In this document: in pieces, positions 7,907 to 16,077 of the stretch
Layout of the letters: the number at the start of each line of letters is the position of its first letter
Position numbering within the stretch: the first letter of the stretch is position 1
NCBI GenBank assembly: GCA_016342655.1
Contig: JAEINL010000025.1
Span: forward strand, 1-46,745
Origin: Sphaerochaeta sp.
GTDB taxonomy: Bacteria > Spirochaetota > Spirochaetia > Sphaerochaetales > Sphaerochaetaceae
Direction of reading: 5' to 3'
DNA length: 46,745 nucleotides
The notes under the pieces: generated by a model
What the model was told of the DNA's origin: nothing
The model's input: the letters and a program-made list of their open reading frames with translations, nothing else
The model's database searches: none
Translations under genes and position numbers: made by a program

Positions 7907-9265
7907 TCAATCTGAACTGCCTCGCGCACGTTCATGAAGTTGGTTTACAATCTGGGCATGGCGGCTTTCAGTAAGAGGATAGAGGGCTATGGGGATGATA
8001 CCCAAGATGCTGCTGAAGAACGGGATGAAGGCTGTCAGTGCATGGATGCCTTTCAATACCTGTTCAGGCTGTGCCATATTCGGAAGATATCCCAAAGCTG
8101 CCAAGGATGTAGCTATCATGACCGAAGTGATTGCAGCCGTTAGCTTGGCAAGGAAGGTTTGGCTGGAGAAGATGGTGCCTTCAGTGCGTTTACCGGTCTT
8201 CAGTTCCCCATATTCTATGGTATCTGCAATCATGGCTGTCTGGATCACCTGAGGACTTGCCATACCGAGGCTGCTGATACAGTTGAAGACAAGCAAGAGG
8301 GGGAAGTTTTCCCACCCGACAAAGAAGAAGCCCAATGATCCCAGTGCGTAGATGGTGTAGTATCCGATACAGGTCGCCTTCTTCCCAAAACGTTTGCTGA
8401 AATAGGGTACAGTGGAGATGCCTATCAGAATGAAGGGAATGTTTATACCTGCAAACAGGGTATAGAGCATTTCGTCACCGAGGTTGTATTTTGCATAGTA
8501 GATGAGCATCGATAACTTTGCAGTCTGCCCGATACCAGTGAAGAAGCCGCTGATGATGACCAGCATGAGTGGCTTGTTGCTGCCAAAGATGGTGAAAATG
8601 TCCTTGAAATGGCTTTTCTCGTCCTTGACAGGCTGGACCCGCTCCTTCACAAACAGGAAGGTGCCAATAAAGCAGGCAACAGTGAGCAGGCTGTAGACGA
8701 GGGCTGTCATCTGGTAGCCTGAAGCCGGTTTTCCAGCTCGGGAGAATAGGAAGATCAAAGGCTGGGTTGCCAGAGTTGCGATGGCAACAGCAATGGTAGC
8801 CGAGAAGCGGGGGTAGGTCACCACGCTGTTTCGTTCGTTTGTGTCATCGGTTATGGCGCTGCTCAAAGCCCAGAAGGGAACATCACTAGCTGTGTAAATC
8901 ATACCAAAGGCGATGTAGGTTATGGTTGCCCATGCTATTTTGCCCCCCATGCTCAAATTGGGTGCACTGAAGGATGCTACGGCAAAGGGGACAAAGAGGA
9001 TAGGGGTGAAAAGTAGGTACGGGCGAAACTTTCCCCACCTGGTTCGTGTCATGTCTGCTACCATGCCCATCAGAGGATCATTGATTGCATCCCAGAGTCG
9101 TGCAAGCAACAGGATAGTCCCCGCAACTGCTGGTAGGATACCAAAGATATCGGTGTAAAAGAAGAGTAAAAAGTTGGCCATGAGGCTATACAACATGTTT
9201 TGCCCGAAGTTCCCGAAGCCATAGGCGAATTTCTCTTTTTTGCTGATGGGTGTGCTCTGTTTCAT
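7907..9265 (-). CDS. MFS transporter, GPH family (MelB-like) sugar:cation symporter
   Basis: 452 aa, about 12 hydrophobic segments. Family motifs: FAYGFGNFGQNMLYSLMANF at the N-terminus, LARLWDAINDPLMGMVAD (cation-binding helix region), and TRWGKFRPYLL in the first cytoplasmic loop. Members import sugars, glucuronides or glycosides with Na+ or H+ across the inner membrane. The substrate is not readable. I chose start ATG 9265, which begins MKQSTPISKKEKFAYGFGN. There is no Shine-Dalgarno, but a TGG-TACACT box sits 8 bases before the ATG, suggesting a leaderless message. Divergent to the cyclic-nucleotide-binding gene. Confidence 0.88.
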   Translation of the reverse strand: MKQSTPISKKEKFAYGFGNFGQNMLYSLMANFLLFFYTDIFGILPAVAGTILLLARLWDAINDPLMGMVADMTRTRWGKFRPYLLFTPILFVPFAVASFSAPNLSMGGKIAWATITYIAFGMIYTASDVPFWALSSAITDDTNERNSVVTYPRFSATIAVAIATLATQPLIFLFSRAGKPASGYQMTALVYSLLTVACFIGTFLFVKERVQPVKDEKSHFKDIFTIFGSNKPLMLVIISGFFTGIGQTAKLSMLIYYAKYNLGDEMLYTLFAGINIPFILIGISTVPYFSKRFGKKATCIGYYTIYALGSLGFFFVGWENFPLLLVFNCISSLGMASPQVIQTAMIADTIEYGELKTGKRTEGTIFSSQTFLAKLTAAITSVMIATSLAALGYLPNMAQPEQVLKGIHALTAFIPFFSSILGIIPIALYPLTESRHAQIVNQLHERARGSSD

Positions 9266-9273
9266 AATAATCA

Positions 9274-9279
9274 AGTGTA
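9274..9279 (-). promoter_or_regulatory. Extended -10 box of the GPH symporter gene
   Basis: TACACT preceded by TGG on the minus strand, 8 bases from the ATG. A TTGCTC 16 bases further upstream could be the -35. The position implies little or no 5' leader. Confidence 0.5.
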
Positions 9280-9318
9280 CCACAGAAATGTCACTGAGCA
9301 AGCAAAATACCCACCCTC

Positions 9319-9362
9319 TTGTGTGCACCTCAGTTGGGATAGTATACTTTTGGTATCATACC
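9319..9362 (+). promoter_or_regulatory. Promoter and small palindrome before the CNB gene
   Basis: TTGTGT (9319-9324), 18-nt spacer, TATACT (9343-9348). GGTAT-C-ATACC (9352-9362) lies across the expected start of transcription and could be an operator. The gene has a good ribosome site further on. Confidence 0.45.
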
Positions 9363-9379
9363 GAACAAGGAGGCCGTTG

Positions 9380-9928
9380 ATGCCAAACAAACAGGATGCT
9401 GGAAATCAGGTGCTTGAAGTATCTAAGGATACTGTCCTCTACAAACAGGGGGCGCCTTGTTCTACCATGTTTCTCCTACGCACTGGAACGGTGGGTCTTT
9501 ACCTGAACTACCATACTCCTCAGCAGTTTCAAATCTTTGAGATATCCTTGTCTGGATCGAGTCTTGGCGAGATGGGATTGTTCGAAGGGGAACCACGCAA
9601 TGCGACAGCCGTTGCGTTGACCGACTGTGTGTTGGTTGAGATTTTCCAGGACTCTTTCCCTGCATTTATCAAGGCTCATCCTGATGAGACCCGTCAGATA
9701 ATTCTTGATCTTAGCCAGCGCTACAAGATGGCGTTGCAGGAGGTGAAGAACTCCCACCTCATTATACAGGAGAGCCTGGAAGCCCTTAAGGAAGCGCAGT
9801 TGAACAAGAAAGATTCCCTGAAGGACAAGATTAAGAGAATTTCTGATTTTCTTTTGGACATTCCCGAGGATGTGCCCCCTGAGCTCTATTTGAGTTTCAA
9901 TTCCCGTTTTCATGGGACGATGTTCTAG
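9380..9928 (+). CDS. Cyclic nucleotide-binding domain protein
   Basis: 182 aa. Residues ~10-115 form a cNMP-binding/CRP-like beta-roll: DTVLYKQGAPCSTMFLLRTG, then SGSSLGEMGLFEGEPRNATA with the phosphate-binding-cassette-like GEMGLFEGEPRNATA. A C-terminal helical segment (about 120-160, RYKMALQEVKNS to LKDKIKRI) follows, with no recognisable helix-turn-helix, so it is probably a signalling or anchoring protein rather than a full CRP regulator. Start ATG 9380 has a perfect AAGGAGG at 9367-9373. Divergent from the symporter. Confidence 0.85.
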   Translation: MPNKQDAGNQVLEVSKDTVLYKQGAPCSTMFLLRTGTVGLYLNYHTPQQFQIFEISLSGSSLGEMGLFEGEPRNATAVALTDCVLVEIFQDSFPAFIKAHPDETRQIILDLSQRYKMALQEVKNSHLIIQESLEALKEAQLNKKDSLKDKIKRISDFLLDIPEDVPPELYLSFNSRFHGTMF

Positions 9929-10006
9929 GGAAAACTTGGATCCATATACATTAACAGGAATATTTCTCAACTCTAATACCAACCATATTGATAAAGATTA
10001 AAAAAA

Positions 10007-10021
10007 CCTATACCGTATAGG
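10007..10021. promoter_or_regulatory. 15-bp palindrome upstream of pckG
   Basis: CCTATA-CCG-TATAGG, a perfect inverted repeat about 60 bases before the pckG start. A TTGATA at 9988-9993 could be the -35, placing the palindrome over the -10 region, as an operator would be. A hairpin GCAACTCT/AGAGTTGC follows in the leader (10025-10051). Confidence 0.5.
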
Positions 10022-10080
10022 TGAGCAACTCTCCATTTAATGAAGAGTTGCTGTATTTCTAAGATGATAAGGAGTAGTCC

Positions 10081-11910
10081 ATGAACGTCAATGACATTAA
10101 ACATGCCGGACTAAAACAGTGGGTTCTCGAGTATGCAGAACTCACAACCCCAGATGCCATTGTAATCGCAGACGGCAGTTCTTCCCAGTATGATGAACTG
10201 ATTGATATTACTGTGAACAGTGGTGTAGCGACGAGATTGAATCCCGCCAAAAAACCTGGCAGTGTTTTGTTTCTCTCCGATCCTTCCGACGTAGCACGCG
10301 TAGAAAAACGCACCTACATCTCTTCCGTAAAGGAAGAAGACGCCGGTCCGACCAACAACTGGATGGATCCCACTCAGTTGAAAAAAGAGATGACTGACCT
10401 CTATCGTGGATGCATGAAAGGCCGTACCTTGTACGTGATCCCCTTCTCCATGGGCCCTATCGGTTCTGACATCGCCAAGATCGGTGTAGAGCTTACAGAC
10501 AGTGCCTACGTTGTCACCAACATGATGATTATGACCCGTGTTGGCACAAAGGTCCTTGAGACCCTTGGTACCGATGGCTACTATGTCCCTTGTTACCACT
10601 CTGTCGGCAAACCCCTTGCTGAAGGTGAGACTGATGAAGGCAAATGGCCCTGTGCTGCTATGGAACACAAGTATATCTCCCACTTCCCAGAAACCAGAGA
10701 GATCTGGTCATATGGATCAGGGTACGGCGGGAACGCCCTGCTCGGAAAGAAGTGTCTGGCTTTAAGAATTGCAACTGTACTTGCTCGTGATGAAGGCTGG
10801 CTTGCTGAGCACATGCTCATTCTCAAGATCACCAGTCCTGAGGGCAAGAGTCGCTTCCTGACCGGAGCATTCCCCTCAGCTTGTGGTAAGACCAACCTCG
10901 CCATGCTCATTCCTACCGTCCCAGGTTGGAAGGTAGAGACTGTCGGAGACGACATTGCATGGATGAAGTATGGCTCTGACGGCCAGCTCTATGCCATTAA
11001 CCCAGAAGCCGGGTTCTTTGGTGTTGCCCCTGGAACTTCAGAAGATTCAAACAAAAATGCCCTTGTATCCGCATCTTCCAACACCATCTTCACCAACGTT
11101 GCCCTTACTGAGGACAATGATGTCTGGTGGGAAGGCATTGGCTACGATGCTCCTGGTAAGCTGATCGACTGGAACGGCGACGAATGGGTTCAGGATAAGA
11201 CTGACAAGAAGCAGAAGCCTGCTGCCCATCCCAATGCACGTTTCACTGCTCCTGCCTCCCAGTGTCCAAGCATTGCCGCTGAGTGGGAAGACCCCAAAGG
11301 TGTCCCCATCAGTGCAATTCTCTTTGGTGGTAGAAGGCCTCACACCATTCCTCTGGTCCACCAGAGCAATGACTGGAGCCACGGCGTGTTCCTCGGTTCC
11401 ATTGTTGGTTCCGAAGTTACCGCTGCTGCCCTGGACGTCAAGGCCGGTACCATCAGACGTGACCCATTTGCCATGCTGCCCTTCTGTGGCTACAACATGG
11501 GTGACTACTTCCAGCATTGGTTGGATGTAGGACACGCTGCACCGGACCAGGAAAAGCTTCCTAAGATCTTCTACGTAAACTGGTTCCGCAAGACTGACGA
11601 AGGCAAGTGGCTCTGGCCCGGTTTTGGTGAGAACAGTCGCGTCTTGAAGTGGGTGTTCGAACGCTGTGAAGGGACTGCAAAGTTTGTAGAGACCCCGATT
11701 GGTATCATGCCTACTCTCGATGCAATTGACCGTCCTTCTGATGTTTCTGAAGAGGACATGAAGGAACTGCTCAGAGTTGATATCGATGGCTGGTTGGAAG
11801 AAGTCGCAGACATCCGCACCAATCACTATCCGAAGTTTGGCGATCACCTCCCACAGGAGCTCGCTACCTTCCTGAATCATCTTGAAGCTGACCTCAGGGC
11901 TGCCAAGTAA
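10081..11910 (+). CDS. pckG: Phosphoenolpyruvate carboxykinase (GTP)
   Basis: 609 aa, the normal length of the GTP-dependent class (EC 4.1.1.32), which interconverts oxaloacetate + GTP and PEP + CO2 + GDP in the cytoplasm. The P-loop with its reactive cysteine reads [13 protein letters not shown] (about residues 263-275). Metal and substrate motifs follow: [19 protein letters not shown] and [12 protein letters not shown]. In fermenting anaerobes it often runs in the carboxylating direction toward succinate. ATG 10081 has AAGGAG upstream. Monocistronic, with a palindrome in the promoter region and a terminator after it. Confidence 0.97.
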   Translation: MNVNDIKHAGLKQWVLEYAELTTPDAIVIADGSSSQYDELIDITVNSGVATRLNPAKKPGSVLFLSDPSDVARVEKRTYISSVKEEDAGPTNNWMDPTQLKKEMTDLYRGCMKGRTLYVIPFSMGPIGSDIAKIGVELTDSAYVVTNMMIMTRVGTKVLETLGTDGYYVPCYHSVGKPLAEGETDEGKWPCAAMEHKYISHFPETREIWSYGSGYGGNALLGKKCLALRIATVLARDEGWLAEHMLILKITSPEGKSRFLTGAFPSACGKTNLAMLIPTVPGWKVETVGDDIAWMKYGSDGQLYAINPEAGFFGVAPGTSEDSNKNALVSASSNTIFTNVALTEDNDVWWEGIGYDAPGKLIDWNGDEWVQDKTDKKQKPAAHPNARFTAPASQCPSIAAEWEDPKGVPISAILFGGRRPHTIPLVHQSNDWSHGVFLGSIVGSEVTAAALDVKAGTIRRDPFAMLPFCGYNMGDYFQHWLDVGHAAPDQEKLPKIFYVNWFRKTDEGKWLWPGFGENSRVLKWVFERCEGTAKFVETPIGIMPTLDAIDRPSDVSEEDMKELLRVDIDGWLEEVADIRTNHYPKFGDHLPQELATFLNHLEADLRAAK

Positions 11911-11936
11911 GTATCCTTTCTCGTTTACATCTTTCC

Positions 11937-11964
11937 AAGACGGTCTCCATACGGAGGCCGTCTT
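11937..11964 (+). terminator. Terminator after pckG
   Basis: Stem AAGACGG/CCGTCTT with inner CTCC/GGAG. A short T-rich stretch follows. Confidence 0.75.
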
Positions 11965-12148
11965 GCTTTGACGGTTGTTCTTCACATTTTCGTTTGTACT
12001 TGACCTATGATTTCCTTCTGTCTGTTGTGGGGATAGTGCTACCTTGTGTAGTAGGTAGCACTATTGTTACTTTTCTCCTAATGTGCTAGACATCGGGCCC
12101 CCTTCAGTATTGATTGCATTTTCTTCCCCACCTCCCCAAGTTTCTTGG

Positions 12149-12154
12149 TATACT
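12149..12154 (+). promoter_or_regulatory. Extended -10 box of the WYL gene, 7 nt from the start codon
   Basis: TTGG-TATACT followed by CTTTTCC and then ATG. No ribosome-binding site can fit, so transcription should begin at or next to the A of the ATG. Confidence 0.6.
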
Positions 12155-12161
12155 CTTTTCC

Positions 12162-13115
12162 ATGAGCCAGATAGAGAGAATTTTTTATATCAACCGGAAG
12201 ATCCTTGAGGATGGGAAGGTGAGTACCTCACAGGTGGTTTCCAAGTTTGAGATATCCAAACGACAGGTGATGCGAGACATCGACTATCTTAGGGATACCC
12301 TGCAAGCCCCCTTGGCCTATGAAGCGAGGGAGAAGGGGTATGTCTACACCGGTGACTTCTCCATGATGAGCAACTCAAATGAAAGAATGCTGGTGCTCAA
12401 CGCTATTTTCAAAAGCTTGGCCGAGTCTCAAGGAGCCCTCTCTGTAATTACTGACATGGTCAGTGAAGAACTGGACAGCGGCTTGGAAGAGAGCTATAAG
12501 AGTCTTTCTGATAAGATTGTCTTCATAACCCCCGTGCAAGACTGGCCTGACTACACTGTCTTCAATAAGATATTTTCTGCCATCAAAGGTGGCCTAAGGA
12601 TGACCTTGGGCTACCGAAATGCAAAGGGAGAACACTCTACTAGGCACATTGAGCCCTTGCGGTTGGTCAACTATAGTGGGAGATGGTACCTGCTTTCCTT
12701 TGACTTCCAGCACAAGGAGTTGCGCACCTTTCACCTCTCTAGGATAGAGAAGATCACCCCGATAGAAGGCGACCTTTTCCAGAGCCGGTATACCGAACAG
12801 GAGCTCGATAGCTTTATCCATGGAGGGTTTGGCATCTTCATGGGAAACACGAGCATCGATGTCACCTTTTGTGTCTTTGGCTGGGCAAGCAATGCCTTGG
12901 CTACCCAGACCTGGCATAAGGATCAGAAAATTCGTAAGGTTGCATTCGAGGGGAAGGAAGGTTTAGAGATCACCGTTCCTGTTGCAAACCTACAGGAGAT
13001 TCTCTCCCAGATACTCTTTTTTGGCCCGGCGGCCAGGCCTATTGGGCCTCCTCAGTTTGTGCAGGCGTGGAAGGAAGCTGTGTTCTCAATGGCACAAGAA
13101 GCAGAAAAAATCTAG
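12162..13115 (+). CDS. WYL-domain transcriptional regulator
   Basis: 317 aa. The N-terminal winged helix (about 1-60) includes GKVSTSQVVSKFEISKRQVM and RDIDYLRD, typical of the YafY/DeoR-like HTH_11 class. The WYL domain has RWYLLSFDFQ at about residues 172-181, followed by LRTFHLSRI. WYL domains bind ligands such as nucleic acids, and many regulate defence or DNA-damage genes. Here the neighbours are pckG and a small membrane protein, so the target is unknown. The start MSQIERIFY is at ATG 12162; the 16 extra residues of the longer frame are unconvincing. Likely leaderless. Confidence 0.85.
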   Translation: MSQIERIFYINRKILEDGKVSTSQVVSKFEISKRQVMRDIDYLRDTLQAPLAYEAREKGYVYTGDFSMMSNSNERMLVLNAIFKSLAESQGALSVITDMVSEELDSGLEESYKSLSDKIVFITPVQDWPDYTVFNKIFSAIKGGLRMTLGYRNAKGEHSTRHIEPLRLVNYSGRWYLLSFDFQHKELRTFHLSRIEKITPIEGDLFQSRYTEQELDSFIHGGFGIFMGNTSIDVTFCVFGWASNALATQTWHKDQKIRKVAFEGKEGLEITVPVANLQEILSQILFFGPAARPIGPPQFVQAWKEAVFSMAQEAEKI

Positions 13116-13195
13116 ATATTTGCATATTTTTCTACCTATGACATCCTGTGTCATAGTAGGTGGTGTATTCTTTGGGTATAGCCAAGGAGTTCCCC

Positions 13196-13378
13196 ATGAG
13201 TGACAATTCGAGAAAAGAAACTAGGCAAGAGGCAATACAAGAGGGTACCTGTTTCCCCACGTGGTTTTTTTCCATCACAGATTCGTCTCCGTTTTTGGTC
13301 GTATTTGCCATAATAGTGTTGTTGTGTGCTCCTCTTCTGATGGTTTTTGGTGCCTTGTATCCTTTGTTCAAACATTGA
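13196..13378 (+). CDS. Small single-pass membrane protein, hypothetical
   Basis: 60 aa with a perfect AAGGAG 6 bases before ATG 13196. A charged N-terminal part (DNSRKETRQEAIQEG) is followed by a hydrophobic helix (FLVVFAIIVLLCAPLLMVFG, about residues 34-53) and a short tail ending in KH. I know no family for it. It lies 80 bases after the WYL gene on the same strand and could be its partner. The ribosome site and clean membrane-helix architecture argue that it is real. The 250 bases after it, to the end of recQ, hold nothing I recognise. Confidence 0.6.
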   Translation: MSDNSRKETRQEAIQEGTCFPTWFFSITDSSPFLVVFAIIVLLCAPLLMVFGALYPLFKH

Positions 13379-13629
13379 GAACGTATTTACTAAAAAGAAG
13401 AAAGTTCTCCACCGAAAAGCTCCTTTTGGAAGCCATTGAGATTTAGGCCTGAACACTTCCTGGAAGTCGTCTTTATATTATTCGTTCTATATACGGATAT
13501 CAGGTGTTCGCATGTTTCTGCAATGGGGGGCGGAGACTTTCAAGAATTATTGAAAGACAGATGAGGTACCATAGAGCGAGGTAGGGTGATTTGAAGGGCT
13601 TTCCCTTTGCGTTTTGGAGTGGAATCTCG

Positions 13630-15420
13630 CTAAAAATCTCCTTCTCCTTCATGCGTTCGTATTGCCTGGAGAAAAGCAGCACCAAAGGCCTCAAGCTTTT
13701 TTTCTCCGACTCCTGAGATTTCCAAAAAAGCTTGTGTATTTTTGGGTTTATGGGCTGCCATTTCCTTAAGTGTCTTGTCTGAGAATACAATGTAAGCAGG
13801 TTTATTGATGAGCTGTGCCATGGAAAGGCGCACCTTCTTTAGGCTTTCCAATAAGGCTTCGTTGATATTCTGCGTGCCGGAAAGCTTTGTTTCCTTGTAA
13901 GCTGTAACTTCACTGACAAAGAAGGGAGTTTTTCCCAGCAGCACTTCCCGTCCCGTTGGAGAGAGGCATAGCACATTATAGCGCTCGATATCCTTATAGA
14001 TCATTTGCTGACCTAGAAGCTCTTCGCTGATACTGCTCCACCAAACAAGACTCTTGTCTTTCCCCACTCCATAGGTCTTGAGATGCTGATGCCCATTGGT
14101 GCGAATACGTTCAGTATCCGCGCCCCTTACTATGTCTATGATATAGCGAGAACCGAACCCCTCACGGGTACGCACGATTGCAGAAAGAAACTTTCTGGCA
14201 TCTTCGGTAGCCTCCACTTTCCTTGTGGTGCCGTTGCACACATCACAATTATTGCAGGGACTCTCATACGCCTCTCCGAAATAGGAAAGGATCTGTTTGC
14301 GCCGACACTCATGTACCGTAACAAACCGAATGAGAGTATTGAGATTCTCCTTGGCTTTGTTCTGTTCTTGTAAATCTTGCATCTGGGTAAGGAAATACTG
14401 CTGTCTGGAAATATCACTGGAACCGAAGAAAAGGATGCATCGGGAAGGCAGACCGTCCCGACCGGCTCTGCCTGTTTCCTGGTAGTATTCCTCCATGCTT
14501 TTGGGAAGATCTCCATGGATAACGAAACGAATGTTGCTTTTATCGATTCCCATGCCGAAGGCTGTGGTGGCCACCATGACCTGCACCTCATCACGATCAA
14601 AGGCCTCTTGATTCTTTGCACGCACTTCTTTATGAAGACCGGCATGATAGCTCAAGGCTTTGATGCCCTGTTCCTGCAAAAAGGCTGCAGTCTGTTCCAC
14701 ATCCTTTCTGCTGAGACGGTAGACGATGCCCTCTTCAGTTTTATACTGCTTTACTAGTGAAAGGATTTGTTGAAGAACGTTTTGCTTTTTAAAGACGTCA
14801 TACTGCAGTTCCTTTCTGTTGAACGAAGCTCTGACAATGAAGGGATCCTGCAAATGCAGGATAGCCATAATGTCATCTTGCACCAGGTGAGTCGCCGTTG
14901 CAGTAAATGCAGCGATGGGAATGCCAGGAAAACGCTCTCTGAGGTTGGAAAGCACGAGGTAGTCCGGACGGAAGTCATGGCCCCATTGAGAGAGGCAGTG
15001 GGCTTCATCGATGGCAAAGAAAGAGACATGCAACGTCTTTAGATAGGAAAAATACCCATCTAAGGCCAATCTTTCAGGGGAGATATAGAGCAGCTGTAGT
15101 GCGTTACAACTCAACTTCTTAGTGATGCCTGAGACCTCTTCTGAAGTAAGGGTACTGTTGAGAAAGGCCGAAGGAATTCCTTTCGCCTGGGCTTCGTCCA
15201 CCTGGTCTTTCATAAGAGAGATCAAGGGACTGACAACTACAGTCAGCCCCTTAAAGAGTAAGGCTGGTATCTGATAACAAAGGCTCTTTCCACCACCGGT
15301 CGGCATGGCGGCAAACACATCCATTCCAGAGAGAATTGCATCAATGATACGTTCTTGGTCGTCTTTGAAGGTATCGAACCCAAATACCTGTTTAAGCAAT
15401 TCCCTTGCGTTATTAGCCAT
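13630..15420 (-). CDS. recQ: ATP-dependent DNA helicase RecQ
   Basis: 596 aa 3'-5' helicase for recombination and repair. Walker A AMPTGGGKSLCYQ (about residues 37-50), DEAH box AIDEAHCLSQWGHDFRPDY (about 135-154), helicase C-terminal motifs with STAFGMGIDK-like ATTAFGMGIDKSNIRFV and YQETGRAGRDG, zinc-binding cysteines CRRKQILSYFGE to CNNCDVC (about 380-405), and a C-terminal HRDC domain (about 525-590). Start MANNARELLKQVFGFD at ATG 15420, with GAGGG about 10 bases upstream; the longer frame to 15486 has no family match. The small zinc-ribbon gene lies 110 bases upstream on the same strand. Confidence 0.94.
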   Translation of the reverse strand: MANNARELLKQVFGFDTFKDDQERIIDAILSGMDVFAAMPTGGGKSLCYQIPALLFKGLTVVVSPLISLMKDQVDEAQAKGIPSAFLNSTLTSEEVSGITKKLSCNALQLLYISPERLALDGYFSYLKTLHVSFFAIDEAHCLSQWGHDFRPDYLVLSNLRERFPGIPIAAFTATATHLVQDDIMAILHLQDPFIVRASFNRKELQYDVFKKQNVLQQILSLVKQYKTEEGIVYRLSRKDVEQTAAFLQEQGIKALSYHAGLHKEVRAKNQEAFDRDEVQVMVATTAFGMGIDKSNIRFVIHGDLPKSMEEYYQETGRAGRDGLPSRCILFFGSSDISRQQYFLTQMQDLQEQNKAKENLNTLIRFVTVHECRRKQILSYFGEAYESPCNNCDVCNGTTRKVEATEDARKFLSAIVRTREGFGSRYIIDIVRGADTERIRTNGHQHLKTYGVGKDKSLVWWSSISEELLGQQMIYKDIERYNVLCLSPTGREVLLGKTPFFVSEVTAYKETKLSGTQNINEALLESLKKVRLSMAQLINKPAYIVFSDKTLKEMAAHKPKNTQAFLEISGVGEKKLEAFGAAFLQAIRTHEGEGDF

Positions 15421-15529
15421 CTTTACAAACCCTCTCTGGTATGCATACCACAGCTGAGGGGAAAGTGACAACAGGCAGAGTAGCATATGATTGTACCTTC
15501 ATGGAGTTCTGCCATATCCTAAAAATATC

Positions 15530-15782
15530 CTATGCGGACACTATAAAAGCTGTGGTAGCTACAAGACCTTCTGCAGCTGTTTCCTCTGAAAGAACATGAG
15601 ATTGGGTATGCACTACGGGAAATACTACGTTTGGGTATTGGCCTCCACAGAATGGGCAAAGTTCTACTCCTAGGATGACCACAAAGCAGGTGTAGGGCAA
15701 ACTCAGCATACCTTCAGGAATGCTGAGAATTCTAAAAACCAGCCCACTATCATCGTTTTTTCAAGAAGTATAAGGGTTCCAT
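15530..15782 (-). pseudogene. Small CPFCGG zinc-ribbon-like protein, frameshifted at an A6 run
   Basis: On the minus strand, ATG 15782 opens MEPLYFLKK and runs into a stop after an AAAAAA run. Shifting one base there continues NDDSGLVFRILSIPEGMLSL, then a hydrophobic stretch, then VELCPFCGGQYPNVVFPVVH and a tail to TAG 15530, about 83 residues in all. The CPxCGG knuckle and the absence of stops over ~70 codons argue for a real gene. The single-base shift in a homopolymer may be a recent mutation, a sequencing error, or slippage. I know no family. It sits upstream of recQ on the same strand. Confidence 0.5.
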
Positions 15783-16077
15783 GCTTCCAAAGATCTTAGG
15801 GTGACAGATGCAACAGCTTTGGTAAGGTTTTTTGCTTAGGTCGACAGAACATTTCTCGAGGGTGTTATATATACCTGTTGTAATAAAATGCCCTAATGTT
15901 GCACTTTGGTGGAGGCAAATCAGATGTTTCCCATAAATATTTGATTTTGCACTTCCCCAATTGTCTGGTTTTTCGGTAGGATTGAGAGACTTCCTAGAAA
16001 GTCATCATCTTCTACCCCCTCTACCTGCATTCCTGCTGAGTAAAAGGCTCTGTTGTGCAGGCTCAAGGAGTTTTTTC
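15783..16077 (+). other. Leader region of the uracil permease gene
   Basis: About 295 bases without a gene. Two hairpins are visible: GCAAATCA (15915-15922) with TGATTTTGC (15942-15950), and CCTGCA (16024) with TGCAGG (about 16061) just before the ribosome site. They may be attenuator-like, but I cannot recognise a PyrR site or any known riboswitch. Confidence 0.35.

Noticed and set aside
11047-11985. Long minus-strand open frame (312 codons) opposite pckG
   Set aside because: It is a shadow of a highly conserved gene with strong codon bias; the protein has no recognisable motif and no ribosome site.
15783-16077. Known purine or pyrimidine riboswitch upstream of the uracil permease
   Set aside because: Hairpins are present, but I do not see the conserved core of any riboswitch class or a PyrR-binding loop.
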